In this document: positions 59,366 through 64,000 of the stretch, piece after piece
How the letters are laid out: each line of letters begins with the position of its first letter
How positions within the stretch are numbered: the first letter of the stretch is position 1
From: Streptomyces sp. 2131.1
Lineage (GTDB): Bacteria; Actinomycetota; Actinomycetes; Streptomycetales; Streptomycetaceae
DNA length: 64,000 nt
NCBI RefSeq assembly: GCF_900105515.1
Contig: NZ_FNSY01000001.1
Location: 1,984,001 to 2,048,000 of the forward strand
Direction: 5' to 3'
Notes under the pieces: generated by a model
Told to the model about the DNA's origin: nothing
Seen by the model: the letters and a program-made list of their open reading frames with translations, nothing else
The model's database searches: none
Position numbers and translations under genes: made by a program

Positions 59366-60823
59366 ATGACAGCGCCACCCCCGCCCGCCCCACACGCCGA
59401 GACGGTGCAAGGCATCGTCCGGGGCACCCACGAGCGGGGGATCGCCGTGTTCCGGGGCATCCCGTACGCGGCCGCCCCGGTGGGCGCCCGGCGGTTCGGG
59501 GCGCCCGGGCCGCCGGAGCCCTGGACGGGGGTGCGGGCGGCCACGGCGTTCGGGCCGACCGCGCCCAAGCGGCCGTACGCCCCGCCGTTCGACCGGCTGC
59601 TGGCCGACCCCTCGGTGCCCGGCGAGGACTGCCTCAACCTGAACGTGTGGACACCGGCGCCCGACCGCGGCGCACGGCCCGTCCTGGTCTGGATCCACGG
59701 CGGCTCGCTGCTGCACGGCTCGTCCACTCTGCCGCTGTACGACGGGACGGCGTTCGCCCGCGACGGGGTGGTGCTCGTGTCGGTCAACTACCGGCTGGGC
59801 GTGGAGGGGTTCGGCGTCCTGCCCGACGCACCGGCCAACCGGGGACTGCTCGACCAGCTGGCCGCCCTCACCTGGGTGCGGGACAACATCGCGGCGTTCG
59901 GCGGCGATCCGGACCGGGTCACGGTGTGCGGGGAGTCGGCGGGTGCCATCGGCGTCGGGGCGCTGCTGGCCGCGCCACGGGCCCGCGGGCTGTTCCGGCG
60001 GGCGGTGCTGCAGAGCGGGGTGCCGGCCGCGCTGCCGGTGGCCGAGGGCCGGCGGACCACCGCGCTCGTCGCCAAGCGGCTCGGGGTGGCGGCGACCGCC
60101 CGGGGCCTGGCCGGGGTGGACCCGGCCGCGCTGCTGGCCGCGCAGAGCGAGGTGACGGCCGGCGGCTCCCCGCTGACCGGCGGCCACTCCTTCCAGCTCG
60201 TGGTGGACGGCGACCTGCTGCCCCGCGATCCGATGGAGGCCCTGCTCGACGGGGCCTCGTCCGGGGTCGGGCTGCTGATGGGCTCCACCACCGAGGAGTA
60301 CCGGCTGTGGTTCGTCCCGGCCGGGCTGACCGAACGGTTCTCCCGGGCGAAGCTGCGCCTCGCGCTCCTGAAGTTCCGGGTGCCGCGCGCCACCGCCCGT
60401 ACATACCGCGCCAACCGGCCCGGGGCCACGCCCGGCGAACTGCTCGGCGCGCTCGCCACCGATCTGCTGCTGCGGGTGCCGCTGAACCGGCTGGCCGACG
60501 CCCGCGCCCCGGGCACGACGCATCTGTACGAGTTCGGCTGGCCCTCCCCCGTCGAGGGGCTCGGCGCCTGCCACGGGCTGGAGATCGGCTTCGTCTTCGA
60601 CACCCTGCGCGGCCCGGACGCCGTCGCGCTCGCGGGGTACGACGCCCCGCAGGAGCTGGCCGACTCGATGCACGCCGCGTGGGTGCGGTTCGCCACGCAC
60701 GGCGACCCGGGGTGGCCGGGCTGGGACGCCTCGCGGCCGGTGATGAGCTTCGGCCCGGGCGCCGCCGCGCTGGTACGGGCCCCGCGCGACGACGAACTGC
60801 GCGGCTGGCCCCCGTACCGGTGA
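59366..60823 (+). CDS. Type-B carboxylesterase
   Basis: A 485-aa carboxylesterase/para-nitrobenzyl-esterase family enzyme. N-terminal FRGIPYAAAPVGARRF; EDCLNLNVWTP; oxyanion region VWIHGGSLLHGSS; nucleophile elbow TVCGESAGAIGVGALL; the acid in STTEEYRLW; the His in GACHGLEIGFVF. The triad is intact. No signal peptide. It follows the terpene synthase after ~230 bp in the same direction, so tailoring of a terpene ester is possible but unsupported. Confidence 0.92.
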   Translation: MTAPPPPAPHAETVQGIVRGTHERGIAVFRGIPYAAAPVGARRFGAPGPPEPWTGVRAATAFGPTAPKRPYAPPFDRLLADPSVPGEDCLNLNVWTPAPDRGARPVLVWIHGGSLLHGSSTLPLYDGTAFARDGVVLVSVNYRLGVEGFGVLPDAPANRGLLDQLAALTWVRDNIAAFGGDPDRVTVCGESAGAIGVGALLAAPRARGLFRRAVLQSGVPAALPVAEGRRTTALVAKRLGVAATARGLAGVDPAALLAAQSEVTAGGSPLTGGHSFQLVVDGDLLPRDPMEALLDGASSGVGLLMGSTTEEYRLWFVPAGLTERFSRAKLRLALLKFRVPRATARTYRANRPGATPGELLGALATDLLLRVPLNRLADARAPGTTHLYEFGWPSPVEGLGACHGLEIGFVFDTLRGPDAVALAGYDAPQELADSMHAAWVRFATHGDPGWPGWDASRPVMSFGPGAAALVRAPRDDELRGWPPYR

Positions 60824-60826
60824 GGG

Positions 60827-60854
60827 AGGCGCCGGAGGCTTCCGTCCGGCGCCT
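60827..60854. terminator. Hairpin between convergent genes
   Basis: AGGCGCCGGA/TCCGGCGCCT (60827-60836 with 60845-60854), eight-base loop, between the esterase stop and the EF-hand gene's stop. Confidence 0.7.
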
Positions 60855-60862
60855 GCCCCGTG

Positions 60863-61078
60863 TCAGGCCTTGTTCTGCGCGGCCCAGAACTCGTCGAACG
60901 TGAGGAGCCCGTCGCCGTTCGCGTCGTGGGAGTTGATCACGGCCTGCGCGACCGGCTCGGTGACGTAGGGGTCACCCAGCTGAGCCATGACGCTCTTGTA
61001 CTCGGCGGCCGAGATCAGCCCGTCGCCGTTCAGGTCGTACCGCTCGAACGCCTTGCGCGCCGACTCGATGTCCGCCAC
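60863..61078 (-). CDS. EF-hand calcium-binding protein
   Basis: A 71-aa protein with two canonical EF-hand loops, DLNGDGLISAAE and DANGDGLLTFDE, each with Asp/Asn at 1, 3 and 5 and Glu at 12. It resembles small Streptomyces Ca2+-binding proteins (CabB-like, from memory). A soluble Ca2+ buffer or sensor. GTG start at 61078. Confidence 0.93.
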   Translation of the reverse strand: MADIESARKAFERYDLNGDGLISAAEYKSVMAQLGDPYVTEPVAQAVINSHDANGDGLLTFDEFWAAQNKA

Positions 61079-61171
61079 TGTCTGCCCCTTCGTATGACTG
61101 TCTGACGGGGCTCAGATTAACCGGCGCCCCGAGGGGCTTCGGCGGCGGCCGGTCGGTGTGCGGACCGGTGG

Positions 61172-62359
61172 TCAGCGGAAGACTCCGGTGTGGCCGAGGG
61201 AGTAGCGGCCGGGCTGGGGGTAGACGGCGAGGCCGTGCGGTCCGCTGCCCACGGGGATGCGGGCGAGCTGCTTGCCGGTGGCGGTGTCGATGGCGTACAC
61301 CTCGGAGTCGTAACGCCCGGCCAGCCAGAGGACCTTGCCGTCGGCGGAGACCCCGCCCATGTCGGGGCTGCCGCCGTTCGGCAGATGCCACTTCTTCGCG
61401 AGCTTCCTGTGCGCGAAGTCGAAGACGGAGACCGAGCCCTCGCCCCGGTTGGAGATGTACATCTCCTTCGCGTCGCGGCTGACGTAGAGCCCGTGGCATC
61501 CCTTGCCGGTCTTCAGCAGCTTCGGGGTGGTGAACTTCTCGCCGTCCAGCACCCACATCCCGTCGGCCTTCATGTCGGCGATGTAGAACGTGCCGCCGTC
61601 CGGGGACAGCTTCACGTCCTGCGGCATGGCGCCCTCGAAGGGCAGCTTCTGCTGGGCGACGACCTTCATCTTCTCGGTGTCGACCTTGAGGAGGTCGCCG
61701 GAGAACTCGCAGGAGACGATGAAGTACCGGCCGTCGGCGGAGAAGTCGGCGTGGTTGACGCCCGCGCAGCCGACCGGGACGGCCTTGGCCGTCTTCATGG
61801 TGTGCGCGTCCCGGAAGACCAGCTCGCGGTCCATGGAGGCCATCACGACGGCGTACTTGCCGTTGGGCGTGAAGTAGAGGTTGTACGGGTCGGAGACCGC
61901 GACCGTCTTCCCGGGTTTCCCGGTCGCCGGGTCGATCGGAGTGAGGCTGTCGCCGAGGTCGTTGTTGACCCAGAGCGTCTTCAGGTCCCAGGACGGCACG
62001 ACGTGCTGCGGCTGCCGGCCGACCGGGATGGTCTCGATCACCTTGTACGTGGCGGGGTCGATGACCGAGACGGTGTCGGAGTTGGTGTTGGGCACGTAGA
62101 CGCGGGACGGGAAGTCCTTGACGACCGGCGAGAGCTTGCCGGGCGCGTCGGCCGCGTACACGTTCCGCGGGTCCAGCACCGGCGGCATCCCGGCCAGCCC
62201 AGGGGGTTCGGGCGGGGTGACCTGCCGGGCCCGGACGCTCGGGGACGGGGAGGCGGTGGTGGCGGCCGTCTTCTGCGCCGGGGTGCCGCAGCCGCAGAGC
62301 ACGGCGAGCAGGACCCCGCCGAGGAGGGCGGCGGTGCGTGGGGTCGTGGTGGGAGGCAT
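61172..62359 (-). CDS. YncE-like beta-propeller lipoprotein
   Basis: A 395-aa exported protein. The signal peptide ends in the lipobox GVLLAVLCGC. Seven-bladed propeller repeats follow, of the type VYVPNTNSDTVSVIDPATYKVIETIPVG, LWVNNDLGDSLTPIDPATGK and MYISNRGEGSVSVFDF. Family members act as surface binding or redox-associated scaffolds; no catalytic residues are evident. The ATG overlaps the stop of the deacetylase-like gene by one base (TGATG), so the two are coupled and probably act at the same site. Confidence 0.88.
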   Translation of the reverse strand: MPPTTTPRTAALLGGVLLAVLCGCGTPAQKTAATTASPSPSVRARQVTPPEPPGLAGMPPVLDPRNVYAADAPGKLSPVVKDFPSRVYVPNTNSDTVSVIDPATYKVIETIPVGRQPQHVVPSWDLKTLWVNNDLGDSLTPIDPATGKPGKTVAVSDPYNLYFTPNGKYAVVMASMDRELVFRDAHTMKTAKAVPVGCAGVNHADFSADGRYFIVSCEFSGDLLKVDTEKMKVVAQQKLPFEGAMPQDVKLSPDGGTFYIADMKADGMWVLDGEKFTTPKLLKTGKGCHGLYVSRDAKEMYISNRGEGSVSVFDFAHRKLAKKWHLPNGGSPDMGGVSADGKVLWLAGRYDSEVYAIDTATGKQLARIPVGSGPHGLAVYPQPGRYSLGHTGVFR

Positions 62360-63159
62360 CAGGTCAGCAGCTCCGTGGTCGTCACCGCGCGCAGTCCGCG
62401 GCGGTCGATTTCGGTGAGGAGGAGGGGCAGTGCGGCGACCGTGTCCGCGTAGCCGAAGTGCAGGCTCACCACCGATCCGTTGCGGATCTCCCCGGCCACC
62501 TTGCGGGTGACGGCCGCGGCGCCGGGCGAGGTGAAGTCGAGGGAGTCCACGTCGTACGAGAGGACGTGCGGGTAGCCCGCCCGGGCGGCGAGCCGCTGGA
62601 CGAGCGGGGTGGCGTACTGGGTGCGCGAGGGGCGGAACCAGGTGCCGATGGAGCCCGTGAGCCGGCGCAGCCGCTGGGCGCAGCCGGTGATCTCCGCGTA
62701 CGCCCGTGTCTCGTCGAGCGCGGAGATGTCGATGTGGTGCTGGGTGTGGTTGCCGAGGTCGTGGCCGCCGTCGAGGATGCGGCGGGCCATCCCGGGGTGT
62801 TCGTCGAGCCAGCTGCCGACGGCGAGGACGGTGGCCCGGGCCCCGGCGCGTTCGGCCTCGCCGAGCACGGTCCTGGCGACGGCCGGGTCGCCCTGGCCGT
62901 GGAAGGTGAGGGCCACGCGGGCACGGTCGCGGGGGCCGTTGGTGACCTGGACCGGCTGCCCGGGGAAGCGGTGCGGGGCGGGGGCGGGGGCGTGTGCTCC
63001 GGCGGCGGTGGCGGCGGGTTTCGCGGCGACCGTGCGGGTGGCGGTGGCGGCGGGCGTACCGGGGTCGCGCTCCTGGCAGCCGGCGGTGAGGGCGACGGCC
63101 GCGGCGGCGCCCGCCCGCAGGGCGTGGCGGCGGTGCACCGGGGCGTGGGAGGCGTCCAT
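62359..63159 (-). CDS. Polysaccharide-deacetylase-like lipoprotein with altered first motif
   Basis: A 266-aa exported NodB-fold protein. Lipobox LTAGC (Cys28), then a ~35-residue Ala/Pro linker. Motif 1, normally TFDDG, is TFHGQG (His87 in place of the catalytic-base Asp). Motif 2 NHTQHH (His138, His142) keeps the metal ligands. The later WFRPSRTQY and SYDVDSLDF blocks fit the fold. Deacetylase activity is therefore doubtful. The ATG at 63159 lacks a clear ribosome site. Coupled to the beta-propeller gene. Confidence 0.85.
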   Translation of the reverse strand: MDASHAPVHRRHALRAGAAAAVALTAGCQERDPGTPAATATRTVAAKPAATAAGAHAPAPAPHRFPGQPVQVTNGPRDRARVALTFHGQGDPAVARTVLGEAERAGARATVLAVGSWLDEHPGMARRILDGGHDLGNHTQHHIDISALDETRAYAEITGCAQRLRRLTGSIGTWFRPSRTQYATPLVQRLAARAGYPHVLSYDVDSLDFTSPGAAAVTRKVAGEIRNGSVVSLHFGYADTVAALPLLLTEIDRRGLRAVTTTELLT

Positions 63160-63279
63160 GGCTGCACAGTAGGGCGATATGACCGGAAAATCCCGGCCGA
63201 CTCCGCCGACTCCCCCGGCGGGACGCCCGCGCACAGGCCGTCCACATCCTGGACATTCAATGGATCATGCGCGGATACT

Positions 63280-63293
63280 CATGAATATTCATG
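63280..63293. promoter_or_regulatory. AT-rich 14-bp perfect palindrome, candidate operator
   Basis: CATGAATATTCATG lies ~120 bp upstream of the deacetylase-like gene. A related CATTCAATGGATCATG sits just before it. Likely protein-binding; the regulator is unknown. Confidence 0.4.
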
Positions 63294-63483
63294 GATTTCC
63301 AGGCAAGTGACCCAGCACACCTACGTTTCTTCGTTGAAATGTCCGGAGATGGTAAAGAGTGAGGCATTTGAGGCTTTGGCTATGGAGTCGTCCGTCTGCC
63401 ATAGTCGGTGGCACGACCCCCATTGACCCGGGCCAGGTCGTCATGAGCGGCCGTGAACACACCCCCCATTTCACGGTCCCCCC

Positions 63484-63531
63484 ACAGAAGCCCCCGAAGC
63501 GCCGCACCACGGCCGATACGGGGGCTTCTGT
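63484..63531 (-). terminator. Hairpin terminator of the ATPase gene
   Basis: ACAGAAGCCCCCG/CGGGGGCTTCTGT (63484-63496 with 63519-63531), a perfect 13-nt stem, 28 nt past the stop at 63560. Confidence 0.75.
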
Positions 63532-63559
63532 CTTGCCCGGCGGGCCCCGCACGAGGGTG

Positions 63560-64000
63560 TCAGCGGTCGGAGATGCGCATCTCGAACCAGGTGGTCTTGC
63601 CGCGGGGTAAGAGGTCCACGCCCCACCGGTCGGAGAGCTTGTCCACGAGGAAGAGGCCCCGGCCGCTGATGTCCATCTCCCGGACCGGCATGAGGCACGG
63701 AAGGCCGCGCGAGGGGTCGCGCACCTCGATCCTGATCCAGCCGCGACGGCGGAGCATGCGCAGCCCGAAGACCCGGGCGCCGGTGTGCCGCACGGCGTTC
63801 CCCACGAGCTCGGAGACGAGCAGGACGGCGTGTTCGGCGGCCTGCGCGGAGAGCGCCCACTGATGGAGGACGACGCACGAGGTGAGCCGGCGGGCGGTGG
63901 CCGCGGACTCGGGGCGGGAGGGCAGCCGGACTTCCTCCTCCGTCGGGTTTCCGAACAACTCCAGCGCTTTGAACGCCTGTTCGTCCTCGACGGCCGGCAT
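63560..64000 (-). CDS. Anti-sigma-like ATP-binding protein (RsbW/SpoIIAB type) with TTA codon
   Basis: A 146-aa HATPase_c protein. The N box is VSELVGNAVRHTGA, the G1 region VRDPSRGLP and the G2 region SGRGLFLVDKLSDRWG. Such proteins bind sigma factors or anti-anti-sigma partners as kinases; Streptomyces have many. Codon 131 (63608-63610) is TTA, so bldA dependence is expected. The ATG at the last window base (64000) gives a plausible start, but a longer gene extending outside cannot be ruled out. Confidence 0.85.
   Translation of the reverse strand: MPAVEDEQAFKALELFGNPTEEEVRLPSRPESAATARRLTSCVVLHQWALSAQAAEHAVLLVSELVGNAVRHTGARVFGLRMLRRRGWIRIEVRDPSRGLPCLMPVREMDISGRGLFLVDKLSDRWGVDLLPRGKTTWFEMRISDR

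Larger units (their letters stand above)
63160..63559. other. AT-rich intergenic region with palindromes
   Basis: No convincing gene in 400 bp. 63280-63293 is a perfect CATGAATATTCATG palindrome inside a longer imperfect dyad (63273-63300). 63380-63404 has CTATGG...CCATAG arms. The hairpin at 63484-63531 belongs to the gene ending at 63560. The composition is far more AT-rich than the rest of the window, as expected for a promoter/operator region. Confidence 0.5.

Noticed and set aside
63359..63610. An 83-codon plus-strand frame overlapping the end of the ATPase gene
   Set aside because: Composition is not protein-like, it runs through the terminator hairpin, and no ribosome site precedes it.

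Overview
The window is chromosomal DNA from a Streptomyces or a very close relative. GC content is very high with strong third-position GC bias. GTG and TTG starts, ATGA/GTGA overlaps and dense gene packing are common, and TTA codons are almost absent (only three or four genes carry one). From memory, the gene order ilvB / gatCAB / ligA / mnmA / cysteine desulfurase / opp / sseB / gcvTH-glyA-sdaA matches the S. coelicolor SCO5512-SCO5469 region. No rRNA, tRNA, CRISPR array or transposase was seen.

Layout. 1-4041: start of ilvB with its attenuator and leader peptide, then a membrane PAS-GGDEF-EAL protein. 4155-16580: a mixed set of a D-2-hydroxyacid dehydrogenase, an aldo/keto reductase, a sugar-dehydrogenase lipoprotein, a large LuxR/ATPase (LAL) regulator, small and membrane proteins, an MMPL exporter and a secreted phospholipase C. 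16767-25221: tRNA-amidotransferase genes gatC-gatA-(80-aa membrane protein)-gatB, a second GGDEF-EAL protein and ligA. 25252-32029: a MetE-like protein, an SDR, a LOG-family protein, DUF427, a hydrolase-fold protein lacking its catalytic residues, mnmA, a Tat-type amidase and cysteine desulfurase, which probably supplies sulfur to MnmA. 32320-35253: small membrane proteins, a FabR-like TetR regulator, a thioesterase-like protein and a TRIC channel. 35272-41442: a five-gene oligopeptide ABC importer. 41799-44282: two SseB-family proteins and a P-loop kinase-like protein with a TTA codon. 44474-49125: a tandem glycine riboswitch followed by gcvT-gcvH-glyA-sdaA, which together can turn glycine into serine and then pyruvate.

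49183-59133 looks accessory. A polymorphic-toxin cassette (SseB-like, WXG/ESX-like partner, 1587-aa RHS protein with an unrecognised C-terminal module, predicted immunity protein, 46-aa ORF) lies next to a MetG-type methionyl-tRNA synthetase and an orphan class I terpene synthase. The terpene synthase has a TTA codon and may be translationally coupled to an upstream small ORF. 59366-64000 holds a carboxylesterase, an EF-hand protein, a beta-propeller/deacetylase-like lipoprotein pair and an anti-sigma-like ATPase with a TTA codon.

The least explained structure is a family of three intergenic elements (5176-5391, 20369-20544, 32060-32260). Each is bounded by its own perfect 15-19-nt inverted repeat. 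Arm sequences differ between copies but stay complementary within each copy, and internal segments are shared.
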